A stretch of 15,704 nucleotides of DNA, taken from positions 1-15,704 of the forward strand of contig CAMDSG010000024.1 of assembly GCA_945907055.1 (NCBI GenBank). Reading direction: 5' to 3'. The position numbers and the translations under genes were made by a program. How positions within the stretch are numbered: position 1 is the stretch's first letter; each line of letters begins with the position of its first letter. Of this stretch, positions 1 to 7,300 are shown piece after piece. Below the pieces are notes generated by a model. That model did not search any database. It worked only from the letters and a program-made list of their open reading frames with translations, and was not told the DNA's origin. This DNA comes from Bifidobacterium breve (lineage in GTDB: Bacteria; Actinomycetota; Acidimicrobiia; IMCC26256).

Positions 1-656
1 TGAGCATCGAGTAGTTCAGTCTCGGGGATGAGGAACGCACTTGTGTCGGGCTCGATGCGTGTCTCTGCTCGTGAGTCTGGGCCTGAGCGAGAACCAAAGT
101 CATTGGCCTCTGGGACCTCGGGTGCAATGCCCCAGACTGAAGTCTGCGCCGGCGCATCCCCAACAGTGTTGCGCTCTGCGGAGTTAGCGGTAGATTGATC
201 TCCGCCGAGAGGGGCATCAGCATCTATAGAGAAAGAATCCGACCTGCGACGATTCTTTGATTCATCAGAAGTATCTGATGCCTCTGAGCGATTGCTCCGG
301 CGGTCAGTGGTCTCGCTAGCGGTAACCACAACCGTCTCGACCTCGTCGAGAGCATCTCTTGGGTCTGGTGCATCGCCAATATGACCGCCACCAAACTTGT
401 TGGAGACCGTGCCACTCTGCTCTTTAGAGACTCTTCGAGATACCTGCCAGTGGTTTACCTCGAGTGCAACTGACCCCTCTGCGAACTGCAGCGCTAGACG
501 AGTTGCTCGATCTGTGAGGGTCGGGTCTGAGGCGCCACCGCCAATGTGGAGCTGAATATGTAGAACGCCATTTCGATCATCGAATGCAACTGAAATCACG
601 CCAGAGAGCTTTCGAAGGTTTAACTCTAATTCGTTGATGCTCGGGTTCGGGTTCAT
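1..656 (-). CDS. Uncharacterised protein, N-terminal small alpha/beta domain plus disordered acidic tail (partial)
   Basis: An open frame of 218 codons reads on the minus strand from an ATG at 656 to the window edge without a stop, so the C-terminus is missing. The ATG overlaps the stop of the GGDEF gene as ATGA (653-656), implying translational coupling. Residues about 6-70 (beginning MNPNPSINELELNLRKLSGV) alternate predicted strand and helix, with a hydrophobic VLHIQLHIGGG strand, and could be an ACT-like or similar small regulatory fold; this is only a guess from pattern. From about residue 75 on the chain is low-complexity and rich in Ser, Asp, Glu, Arg and Pro (for example RSNRSEASDTSDESKNRR), hence probably disordered. 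There is no signal peptide and no membrane segment in the visible part. I do not recognise the family. Codon use resembles the neighbours, which supports real coding. The visible part may be a linker to a further domain beyond the window. Confidence 0.7.
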   Translation of the reverse strand, partial: MNPNPSINELELNLRKLSGVISVAFDDRNGVLHIQLHIGGGASDPTLTDRATRLALQFAEGSVALEVNHWQVSRRVSKEQSGTVSNKFGGGHIGDAPDPRDALDEVETVVVTASETTDRRSNRSEASDTSDESKNRRRSDSFSIDADAPLGGDQSTANSAERNTVGDAPAQTSVWGIAPEVPEANDFGSRSGPDSRAETRIEPDTSAFLIPETELLDA

Positions 657-1528
657 GGCCTAGCCCTCTTAGCTGCGCGTAGGCGCTCGTCCGCTAGTGC
701 GAATAGTGACTCTGAGGTCTCGCCCTCGGATGGGCTCTCGGCCGCGCCGTAGGAGAATCCTGGGCAGCGATCTCCGTCGATGTTTGTCTGAGCGACGCGC
801 TCTAGGACTGGTCCGACATCGGAGAGCTTTGTGTCAGGCATGATCAGCGCGAACTCGTCGCCACCGATGCGCGCAGCATTGTCTCCATGGCGAAGCGCGA
901 TTCTTAAACGATCTGCAATCCCAATCAATGCGGCATCTCCCGCGCGGTGACCTTGATTGTCATTGATTGATTTTAGATAATCGAGGTCAAGAATCACGAG
1001 GGTAAATGGCCACCTATAACGCTCGCTTCGCGCTACTGCCATCTCAAGAAGCCTCTGAAAAGAGCGCCTGTCGTAGAGGCCACTTAGCGAGTCGTGCCAA
1101 GAGTCGTGGCGTAGCAGATCGAGCCTAAGTGCGACGGTGCAGAGACTCGTGAGCAGCGTCGGGTCTACAGATGGATCATCGAGAGGCGGATCGGTGTAGA
1201 GACCAGGCTCAGCATCGAGCAGTGCAAGGTCGCCGCCATCTATGCGTCGACGCCCGGAGCGAAATACCTGTCGCCCGAAGCCAGGCTCCTCAATCACCAT
1301 CGCTGCATCGGAGAGGGAGAACTGTTCTACGAGTCCGTCTAACGCTTCGTAGACAACAGCGAGTCCAGAGTCGTTGCTCGCTAGGTCTGCGACAAGGCGC
1401 GCCCCGAACTCGCTTTTCACGCTACGTCGATCATTAGTTGAGCCGCCCATGTGCGGCGGAACCTGCGCGCCTGCGTGCGAGCGGAGCACCTCTCCCAATG
1501 GTCGCCCGAGTCCACCTTGTCGCCCCAC
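653..1528 (-). CDS. GGDEF-domain diguanylate cyclase
   Basis: Predicted to condense two GTP into cyclic di-GMP. The C-terminal half (about 145-290) has the GGDEF-domain landmarks in order: DSLSGLYDRRSF at 146-157 (the usual DxLTGLxNRRxF), the metal-binding DLDYLKSINDNQGH at 181-194, RIGGDEF at 220-226, and the late G-A strand around 259-262. An RxxD inhibitory site (R213-D216) lies exactly five residues before GGDEF, so product inhibition is expected. Residues about 43-140 are a soluble alpha/beta region, possibly a degenerate GAF-like sensor; there is no transmembrane helix, so the enzyme is cytoplasmic. The start is GTG at 1528 with an AGGG Shine-Dalgarno 6 nt upstream; the ATG at 1450 (residue 27) is an alternative that removes a Gly/Arg-rich leader. 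It is divergent from argS and coupled by ATGA to the downstream unknown gene, so the two probably act together. Family assignment is secure; the signal sensed is unknown. Confidence 0.93.
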   Translation of the reverse strand: MGRQGGLGRPLGEVLRSHAGAQVPPHMGGSTNDRRSVKSEFGARLVADLASNDSGLAVVYEALDGLVEQFSLSDAAMVIEEPGFGRQVFRSGRRRIDGGDLALLDAEPGLYTDPPLDDPSVDPTLLTSLCTVALRLDLLRHDSWHDSLSGLYDRRSFQRLLEMAVARSERYRWPFTLVILDLDYLKSINDNQGHRAGDAALIGIADRLRIALRHGDNAARIGGDEFALIMPDTKLSDVGPVLERVAQTNIDGDRCPGFSYGAAESPSEGETSESLFALADERLRAAKRARP

Positions 1529-1736
1529 TTCTAACCCTGAAACCCTTCAATATTGCCCCCACCCGAGCTGAACTCTGCAGGAATCCCCCTGATCGGATCT
1601 TGCTCCGCTGCGTGACTCTATCCGCCACGTAGCGTGGTAGTCGCCCCCAATATTGATATGTAGGTGGTTCGAGGAGGCGAGTGTGCGATGCTTAAGACCC
1701 CGATATCCCCTCAATCCCGCCTCGGCCGTGGGTTTT
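1529..1736. promoter_or_regulatory. Divergent intergenic region between the GGDEF gene and argS
   Basis: About 200 nt separate the divergent GTG of the GGDEF gene from the argS start, so promoters for both must lie here. On the plus side an AT-rich patch (AATATTGATATG, 1649-1660) could supply a -10 element, followed by a strong GAGGAGG Shine-Dalgarno at 1671-1677. On the minus side AGGG at 1535-1538 serves the GGDEF start. I found no convincing -35 hexamer, terminator or operator palindrome. Confidence 0.45.
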
Positions 1737-3452
1737 ATGGCCATCTACGCTTTGATTATCGAGACCTTAAATACAGCAATTCTGGCATCCCTCGAGGCTT
1801 GTGGCCTACCCGCGCCCACTGGGGACCTAACCCCTGAGCCCACCGCTAGGCGTGAGCATGGGGATTTTCAGACCAACGTGGCCCTGCGTTTGGCGAAGAT
1901 CGTCGGGCGCGCTCCGCGCGATGTGGCGGTTGAGATCGCCGCTGCACTCGAGGCATCTAATACTGCGCACCTTGATCACTGCGAAGTTGCCGGCCCGGGG
2001 TTCGTCAACATATTCCTTCGACCAACTTGGCTCCATGATGTGCTCACAGACGTTGTGACTTCACAGAGTGCGTATGGTCGCAGCGACGCGCTCGCTAACC
2101 AGCGCATCAACCTTGAGTTTGTATCCGCCAACCCCACTGGTCCGTTACACGCTGGTGGCGGACGTTGGGTGGCGGTTGGTGACGCTCTTGCAAATGTTCT
2201 CGCCTCTCAAGGCGCAACTGTGCATCGCGAGTACTACTTAAACGATGCAGGGAATCAACTTGATACGTTTGCACGTTCTCTGCTTGCTCGTTATAGCGGC
2301 GAGGAGCCTCCAGAGGATGGTTATCACGGCGAGTACCTCATCGAGATGGCGCAGCTTCTACGTAGTGAACTTGGTGACGACGTAGACGAGTTAACAGCGC
2401 GCGAGTGGGGCTACGAGCAGAATGTGAAGTCGCTGCGCGAGGACCTTGCGCGCATTGGTGTCTACTTTGATACGTGGTTTAGTGAACGACTTTTACACGA
2501 GCGCGGCAACGTAGTCGAGGTCCTCTCAACGCTGGAGTCGGCCGGGCATACCTATGTCAAGGACGATGCGACATGGCTCAACAGTGAAGCGCTCGGCGAC
2601 CAGCGCGATCGTGTGTTGGTAAAGCGTGACGGGTCGACTACATATTTAGCCAATGACCTCGCTTACCACCTTGATAAGTCACGCCGCGGCTGGGATTACC
2701 TCATTGATATTTGGGGCGCCGACCATCATGGGCAGGTGAAGAGTCTGCAGGCCGGCATGGAGGCTTTAGGAATAGGCACTTCGGAGTCGCCACAGCCTGA
2801 GATTATTCTTGGGCAATTAGTGAAGCTAGAGCGCGGGGGAGAGTTGGTTCGCCTCTCAAAGCGTGCTGGCAATGTGGTGACCCTCTCAGACATTCTTGAT
2901 GAGGTTGACCCAGATGTTGCACGCCTCACCTTCCTGCTCCAAGGTATCGATACTGCTCTCACATTCGACCTCGATGTAGTTACCTCGCAGTCGATGGAGA
3001 ACCCAGTCTTTTATGTTCAGTACGCGCATGCTCGTGTCTGCTCTATTGGCAGGCGAGCAGATGAGCAAGGGGTTACAAGGGTTGCGCTAAAAGATGCTGA
3101 CCTCTCCGTGCTTCTCCATGAGCGCGAACTCGACTTGCTTCGTGCACTCTCGGAGTATCCAGGAGTTTTGGCGACGAGCGCAGAACTGCGTGCGCCTCAT
3201 CGAGTCGCAACTTGGGTTCGCGATTTCGCATCGCGCGTCCATGGCTTCTATCGAGACTGTCGGGTGATCACCAACGATGCAGCGCTCACGCAAGCACGCC
3301 TGTGGCTTGCTGAGGCATCTCGTATTGGATTGGCCGACGCGCTTGGGATCCTTGGCGTAGGCGCGCCCGCTGTGATGGAGCGACTCGATGAAGACGAAGA
3401 TGAGGCCGAGGGCGCTTTAGGCGAAGGACAGAACCAAGGGAGTCTCGGATGA
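1737..3452 (+). CDS. argS: Arginyl-tRNA synthetase
   Basis: Charges tRNA-Arg with arginine in the cytoplasm (class I synthetase). Counting from ATG 1737 (571 aa), the N-terminal additional domain has the REHGDFQTN and EVAGPGFVNIFL signatures, the ATP-binding signature is ANPTGPLHAGG with HAGG at 138-141 (mycobacterial ArgRS has HIGG here), and the KMSKS loop is RLSKR at 372-376. FYVQYAHARVCS and the C-terminal helical anticodon-binding domain follow. Start choice: ATG 1737 gives MAIYALIIETL, which matches the usual family N-terminus, but it lacks a Shine-Dalgarno. GTG 1683 in the same frame sits 5 nt after GAGGAGG (1671-1677) and would add 18 residues. After the normal C-terminal motif (GVGAPAVM) the protein continues with an acidic tail, ERLDEDEDEAEGALGE, where relatives stop at about ERM. 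The stop overlaps the lysA start (ATGA). Confidence 0.97.
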   Translation: MAIYALIIETLNTAILASLEACGLPAPTGDLTPEPTARREHGDFQTNVALRLAKIVGRAPRDVAVEIAAALEASNTAHLDHCEVAGPGFVNIFLRPTWLHDVLTDVVTSQSAYGRSDALANQRINLEFVSANPTGPLHAGGGRWVAVGDALANVLASQGATVHREYYLNDAGNQLDTFARSLLARYSGEEPPEDGYHGEYLIEMAQLLRSELGDDVDELTAREWGYEQNVKSLREDLARIGVYFDTWFSERLLHERGNVVEVLSTLESAGHTYVKDDATWLNSEALGDQRDRVLVKRDGSTTYLANDLAYHLDKSRRGWDYLIDIWGADHHGQVKSLQAGMEALGIGTSESPQPEIILGQLVKLERGGELVRLSKRAGNVVTLSDILDEVDPDVARLTFLLQGIDTALTFDLDVVTSQSMENPVFYVQYAHARVCSIGRRADEQGVTRVALKDADLSVLLHERELDLLRALSEYPGVLATSAELRAPHRVATWVRDFASRVHGFYRDCRVITNDAALTQARLWLAEASRIGLADALGILGVGAPAVMERLDEDEDEAEGALGEGQNQGSLG

Positions 3453-4729
3453 CATCTGCACCATTCGATAAGAGCATTGCATCGCCGGCCGTTCTCAGCG
3501 CCGATCTTGAGGCGCTCGCAGCTGAGTTTGGAACTCCGCTCTTTATCTACGACGAAGACGCAATGCGCGATCGCTGCCGGGAATACGTAGATGCCTTTGG
3601 GGCTGAGAACGTTGCATTTGCAGGCAAATCATTCCTCTGTACCGCGATGGTTCGCCTTGTAATGGAGGAGGGTCTGCACCTCGACTGCGCTACTGGTGGA
3701 GAGATGCACGTCGCCTTGATCGCAGGTTTTCCTGCGGAGCGAATTGTGCTCCATGGCAATAACAAGTCAGCTGAAGAACTAAACGCTGCTCTAAGCGCAG
3801 GAGTCGGGCGCATCGTTGCCGACTCTAACGATGAGTTGGATCGGCTTGAGAGATTAGGTGCAGAGCTTGGTGTCGTACCGCGTGTGCTTGTACGCGTTAC
3901 CCCTGGCGTCGAGGCACATACCCACGAGTTCATCGAGACCGGTACAGAGGAATCTAAGTTTGGTTTCACGGTTAGCAGTGGCGTTGCATTAGCAGCGGCG
4001 CAGCGTGTCATCGCCTCGACCACTCTTGAGTTCGCGGGTCTTCACTGCCACATCGGATCTCAGATCTGGGTACTCGAGTCTTATGCGCGAGCAGTGGAGG
4101 TAGTACTCGATCTAGTCGCCGCTATTACCGCAACAACTGGAGCGGTAGTGGAGGAGACGGTTATGGGTGGAGGCCTTGGGGTTAGATACCTCGCCGAGGA
4201 TCCCGCAACCGATATCGCCGCTTACGCACTGACGCTTAGAGAAGCAATTACGACAGGTTCGCAGTCTCGTGGGCTCATGGCCCCAAGAGTGATGGTGGAG
4301 CCTGGGCGCTCAATCGTCGCCGCTGCTGGGGCGACGCTCTATCGAGTCGGGACCATCAAGGAGATTCCAGGTGTTGCTACCTACGTATCGGTCGATGGTG
4401 GAATGTCAGATAATCCAAGGCCAGCGCTCTATGGAGCAGGTTATGAGGCATACATTCCCGCACAGATCGACGCCGAGCGCCCGATTCAGGTGAGGGTCGC
4501 TGGTAAGCACTGCGAGCAGGGCGATTTGATAGTGCCGGATGCCTATCTACCAGCCAATGTTGCAGTTGGGGACCTCTTAATAACCCCGGTGACCGGCGCC
4601 TATGGCTACTCGATGGCCTCTAACTACAACAAGGTTCCTCGCCCGGCGGTTGTCTTTATATCCGGTGGAGCGCCTCGGGTAGTGGTGAGGCGTGAGACGA
4701 ATGACGACCTGACTCGCCTCGATCAATAG
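3449..4729 (+). CDS. lysA: Diaminopimelate decarboxylase
   Basis: PLP enzyme that decarboxylates meso-2,6-diaminopimelate to L-lysine, the last step of lysine synthesis. This is a 426-aa fold-type III decarboxylase of usual length. Visible residues: PLP lysine K60 in FAGKSFLC, the DCATGGEM strand (79-86), HIGSQ (201-205), the phosphate-binding GGGLG (240-244), EPGR (284-287), the substrate-site C355-E356 in GKHCEQGD, and YGYSMASNYN near 385-394, whose tyrosine stacks on PLP. The N-terminus GTPLFIYDEDAMR is typical. Its ATG overlaps the argS stop by ATGA, so expression is coupled to argS. Downstream a 113-nt structured spacer leads to hom. This position between argS and hom is the standard actinobacterial arrangement. 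Confidence 0.97.
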   Translation: MTSAPFDKSIASPAVLSADLEALAAEFGTPLFIYDEDAMRDRCREYVDAFGAENVAFAGKSFLCTAMVRLVMEEGLHLDCATGGEMHVALIAGFPAERIVLHGNNKSAEELNAALSAGVGRIVADSNDELDRLERLGAELGVVPRVLVRVTPGVEAHTHEFIETGTEESKFGFTVSSGVALAAAQRVIASTTLEFAGLHCHIGSQIWVLESYARAVEVVLDLVAAITATTGAVVEETVMGGGLGVRYLAEDPATDIAAYALTLREAITTGSQSRGLMAPRVMVEPGRSIVAAAGATLYRVGTIKEIPGVATYVSVDGGMSDNPRPALYGAGYEAYIPAQIDAERPIQVRVAGKHCEQGDLIVPDAYLPANVAVGDLLITPVTGAYGYSMASNYNKVPRPAVVFISGGAPRVVVRRETNDDLTRLDQ

Positions 4730-4842
4730 CGCAAAAAAATGTGTGCGTTGAGCAGTCTTGGGAGCCCCGAAATTGGGGTACTAGGAGAGAAAATCCTAAC
4801 GGGTCGCCATGGGGGCACTCCATCGGCGAGACTAAGCCCATC
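4730..4842 (+). promoter_or_regulatory. Structured leader between lysA and hom (three tandem hairpins)
   Basis: The lysA–hom spacer is the only long gap in the argS-thrC run. Three stem-loops can be read off directly: CCCC 4765-4768 with GGGG 4775-4778 (6-nt loop); TAGGA 4782-4786 with TCCTA 4794-4798 (7-nt loop); and TCGCCATGG 4804-4812 with CCAT-C-GGCGA 4820-4829 (nine pairs, one bulged C, 7-nt loop). The third ends 13 nt before the hom ATG and could hide the ribosome-binding region. No U-run follows any of them, so an intrinsic terminator is unlikely. A cis-regulatory RNA controlling hom separately from lysA is plausible. It matches no riboswitch class I know. Confidence 0.5.
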
Positions 4843-4846
4843 ATGA
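4739..4846 (+). CDS. Possible 35-codon leader ORF upstream of hom
   Basis: An ATG at 4739, directly after a run of seven A, opens a frame of 35 codons (beginning MCALSSLGSPEIGVLGEKI) that closes with TGA at 4844-4846, overlapping the hom ATG at 4843 as ATGA. This is the coupling geometry used at argS/lysA and hom/thrC. The frame spans all three hairpins of the spacer, so translation would disrupt them. It contains two Ile and two Thr codons, which is not a strongly enriched attenuator run, and it has no Shine-Dalgarno. The peptide is not recognised. It may be a regulatory leader peptide or chance; no homology could be tested. Confidence 0.25.
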   Translation: MCALSSLGSPEIGVLGEKILTGRHGGTPSARLSPS

Positions 4847-6135
4847 GTTCATCAGTGGTTCGCTTAGGTCTACTTGGTTGCGGCAATGTCGGGGCGTCCC
4901 TCGCTCAGATGATCGCGAGTAATGGCGATGCCATCGCAGAGCGCGCCGGAGTGAGGCTCGAGATTACCCAGATTGCTGTACGCGACGTTGCAAAAGATCG
5001 TGGGCTGCCGGCGAACTCTGCATCAATAACCGACGACCCATCCTCGGTAGTCGCAGCGAGCGATGTTGATCTTGTCGTCGAGGTGATGGGCGGTATCGAG
5101 CCAGCGCGCACTTTGATCCTTGCTGCGCTCGCCGCTGGCAAGCCAGTGGTGACGGCAAACAAGGCGCTACTCGCAGCGGCAGGGGCAGAGTTGTTTGCCG
5201 CCGCGGACGCTGGTGGAGTTGACCTCCTATTTGAGGCCTCGGTCTGCGGTGGTATCCCGTTGATGCGCCCGCTTCGTGAGAGCCTCGCTGGTGATCGAAT
5301 CCTGCGTGTTACAGGGATTGTAAACGGCACTACAAACTACATACTCACCCGCATGACCGAGGCCGGTCAGTCTTTCGCCGATGCCCTAGCAGAGGCACAG
5401 GCCCTTGGATTCGCCGAGGCAGACCCGACCGCAGATGTTGAGGCACACGACGCAGCGGCGAAGGCCGCGATCATTGCCTCGATTGCATTTGGTGCCGAGG
5501 TAACTGACTCTGACGTATACCGCGAGGGGATTACCTCAATCACTGCTGCTGATATTGAGTCAGCGCGTGAACTTGGTTACGTAGTGAAGCTGCTTGCGGT
5601 TGCAGAGGAGCGTGACGGCAAGGTCGGGGCGCGTGTGCACCCCGCTATGGTGCCAGTGCAGCACCCGCTTGCCTCAGTACGCGAAGCGTTCAACGCTGTA
5701 TTTATAGAGGGAGAAGCGACCGGAGAGGTAATGCTCTACGGTCGCGGTGCTGGAGGATTCCCAACCGCTTCAGCCGTCCTCGGAGATGTGATCGATGCCG
5801 CCAAGAACCTTGCGAGCGGAGGGCGTGGTGCCACGATCGGCAAGTTGGTTAGGCGCGAGATGCTCCCGATGGAGGGGGTCGTATCGCAGTACTACCTTGA
5901 GGTGGAGGCCGCTGACCGCCCCGGCGTGCTCGCTGTCGTCGCTGATGTATTCGGGCGCCATGAGGTGAGCATTGAGTCAATGCAGCAGCGTGGCATAGGC
6001 GAGGATGCCCGTCTTATTTTTGTTACGCACTCTGCTCGCGAGTCTGATCTGCGTTCAACTGTTGAGGAACTGCGCGAGACCGATGCGGTGCATCGTGTTG
6101 GATCGGTGCTGCGTGTTCTAGGGAGTGGAGAATGA
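4843..6135 (+). CDS. hom: Homoserine dehydrogenase
   Basis: NAD(P)H-dependent reduction of L-aspartate 4-semialdehyde to L-homoserine, the branch point toward threonine and methionine. Counted from ATG 4843 (430 aa): Rossmann loop GCGNVG at 12-17, TANK with K107, the NGTTNYIL signature at 161-168, the catalytic pair D203 and K207 in AHDAAAK, and a C-terminal ACT domain from about 348 (YYLEVEAADRPGVLAVVADVF), the usual site of threonine feedback inhibition. The longer frame from GTG 4741 adds 34 residues with no family resemblance that run through the hairpin region, so ATG 4843 is preferred even though no good Shine-Dalgarno precedes it. The stop overlaps thrC by ATGA. No aspartokinase domain is fused, unlike the bifunctional enterobacterial enzymes. 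Confidence 0.96.
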   Translation: MSSSVVRLGLLGCGNVGASLAQMIASNGDAIAERAGVRLEITQIAVRDVAKDRGLPANSASITDDPSSVVAASDVDLVVEVMGGIEPARTLILAALAAGKPVVTANKALLAAAGAELFAAADAGGVDLLFEASVCGGIPLMRPLRESLAGDRILRVTGIVNGTTNYILTRMTEAGQSFADALAEAQALGFAEADPTADVEAHDAAAKAAIIASIAFGAEVTDSDVYREGITSITAADIESARELGYVVKLLAVAEERDGKVGARVHPAMVPVQHPLASVREAFNAVFIEGEATGEVMLYGRGAGGFPTASAVLGDVIDAAKNLASGGRGATIGKLVRREMLPMEGVVSQYYLEVEAADRPGVLAVVADVFGRHEVSIESMQQRGIGEDARLIFVTHSARESDLRSTVEELRETDAVHRVGSVLRVLGSGE

Positions 6136-7205
6136 GTAACGCCCCGATCGCCCGATCAGCGTGGCCTGGGATCATTGAGGCATACCGCGATCACCTCCCT
6201 GTAACGACCAATACTCCGGTCGTAAGCCTCTATGAGGGGAATACACCACTACTCCCAGCCATACGCCTCTCCGAGAGACTCGGTTTAAACGTACGACTCA
6301 AGATCGAGGGTGCGAATCCAACTGGTTCATTCAAGGACCGCGGAATGACCATGGCGATCACGAAGGCCGTTGAGGATGGTGCCTCTGCTGTGATCTGTGC
6401 ATCTACGGGAAACACATCGGCATCCGCGGCCGCGTACTCAGCTCGTGCAGGGCTCACCTGTGGGGTTGTAATCCCTGCAGGGAATATCGCTCTCGGGAAG
6501 TTGGCCCAGGCACTTATTCATGGTGCAAAGGTTGTAGCTATCGAGGGCAACTTCGATGACGCACTCAACATTGTGCGCGCACTCGGAGAGACTGGTCGCG
6601 TAACTGTTGTTAACTCAGTAAACCCATACCGAATTCAGGGCCAGAAGACAGCAGCGTTTGAGATTGTGGATGCGCTGGGCGATGCCCCAGATGTTCACTG
6701 CATCCCTGTAGGCAATGCCGGAAACATCACTGCGTACTGGATGGGTTATAAAGAGTATTCAGGTATGGGGAGATCACAGCGACTCCCTCGCATGCTTGGG
6801 TGGCAAGCCGCGGGAGCGGCACCGCTAGTAATCGGCCATCCGATTAGTAAACCGGAGACGATCGCGACCGCTATTCGGATTGGCGATCCAGCATCTTGGG
6901 GTGGAGCGATCGGAGCAAGAGACGAATCAGGCGGGCATATCGGAATGGTCACCGACGACGAGATTCTCAGCGCCTATCGACTCTTGGCGCAGACCGAGGG
7001 AGTATTCGTCGAGCCTGCTAGCGCGGCCTCGGTAGCAGGGCTACTAAAGGCTGTCGAGGAAGGGCTCGTTACACGTGGAGAGTCTGTGGTCTGCACTGTT
7101 ACAGGGCACGGCCTCAAAGACCCTGAGCGCGCTATCAAGCAGGTCGTTGTGAGCGATCCGGTAGCCTCAACTACTGAGGCAGTAGCGCGCGAACTCGGGC
7201 TCTAA
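6132..7205 (+). CDS. thrC: Threonine synthase
   Basis: PLP enzyme converting O-phospho-L-homoserine to L-threonine and phosphate. At 357 aa it is the short actinobacterial form rather than the roughly 430-aa enterobacterial one. PLP lysine K68 lies in GSFKDRGM; STGNTSAS at 91-98 and the phosphate-cradling GNAGN loop at 194-198 are present; VEPASAASVAGL and VCTVTGHGLKDP near the C-terminus are typical. The ATG overlaps the hom stop (ATGA) and follows a purine-rich GGGAGTGGAG (6121-6130). ThrC needs phosphohomoserine, yet no GHMP-type homoserine kinase follows; see the ApgM-family gene at 9451. Confidence 0.97.
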   Translation: MSNAPIARSAWPGIIEAYRDHLPVTTNTPVVSLYEGNTPLLPAIRLSERLGLNVRLKIEGANPTGSFKDRGMTMAITKAVEDGASAVICASTGNTSASAAAYSARAGLTCGVVIPAGNIALGKLAQALIHGAKVVAIEGNFDDALNIVRALGETGRVTVVNSVNPYRIQGQKTAAFEIVDALGDAPDVHCIPVGNAGNITAYWMGYKEYSGMGRSQRLPRMLGWQAAGAAPLVIGHPISKPETIATAIRIGDPASWGGAIGARDESGGHIGMVTDDEILSAYRLLAQTEGVFVEPASAASVAGLLKAVEEGLVTRGESVVCTVTGHGLKDPERAIKQVVVSDPVASTTEAVARELGL

Positions 7206-7222
7206 AGAATTATCTCTATTCG

Positions 7223-7245
7223 GTATCTGCGAGAAGCGTAGATAC
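7223..7245 (+). terminator. Hairpin after thrC, possible terminator
   Basis: Seventeen bases after the thrC stop, GTATCTGCG (7223-7231) pairs with CGTAGATAC (7237-7245): nine pairs including one G-U, with a 5-nt AGAAG loop. No U-tract follows, so it is either a U-less terminator of the kind proposed in actinobacteria or a 3'-end processing structure. It marks a sensible end for the argS-thrC transcript. Confidence 0.4.
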
Positions 7246-7264
7246 TAAGACCGCTAATTCGCTA

Positions 7265-7279
7265 AGTAAATATTTTACT
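7265..7279. promoter_or_regulatory. AT-rich inverted repeat upstream of the SDR gene
   Basis: AGTAAA-TAT-TTTACT is a perfect 6+6 inverted repeat with a 3-nt centre, located 22 nt before the SDR start in the most AT-rich part of the spacer. It could be an operator overlapping the promoter of the SDR gene. Repeats of this size also arise by chance, and no cognate regulator is in view. Confidence 0.3.
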
Positions 7280-7300
7280 AAAGCAACAAGGGGAGCACGA

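Noticed and set aside
224..415. 63-codon minus-strand frame at the left edge
   Set aside because: It is out of frame with the continuous 218-codon frame on the same strand that is coupled to the GGDEF gene, so it is a shadow.
3547..4023. 158-codon minus-strand frame inside lysA
   Set aside because: It is antisense to the most conserved part of lysA, has Ser/Arg/Thr-rich shadow composition and no motif. It arises from the codon bias of the real gene.
4809..4835. 8-codon ORF (ATG 4809 to TAA 4835) in the hom leader
   Set aside because: It lies entirely within the third hairpin, has no Thr, Ile or Lys codon run and no ribosome-binding site. The 35-codon frame overlapping the hom start is the better candidate.
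4741..4842. Extension of hom to GTG 4741 (34 extra residues)
   Set aside because: The extra residues do not resemble any homoserine dehydrogenase N-terminus and would run through three hairpins. The Rossmann strand begins normally a few residues after ATG 4843.
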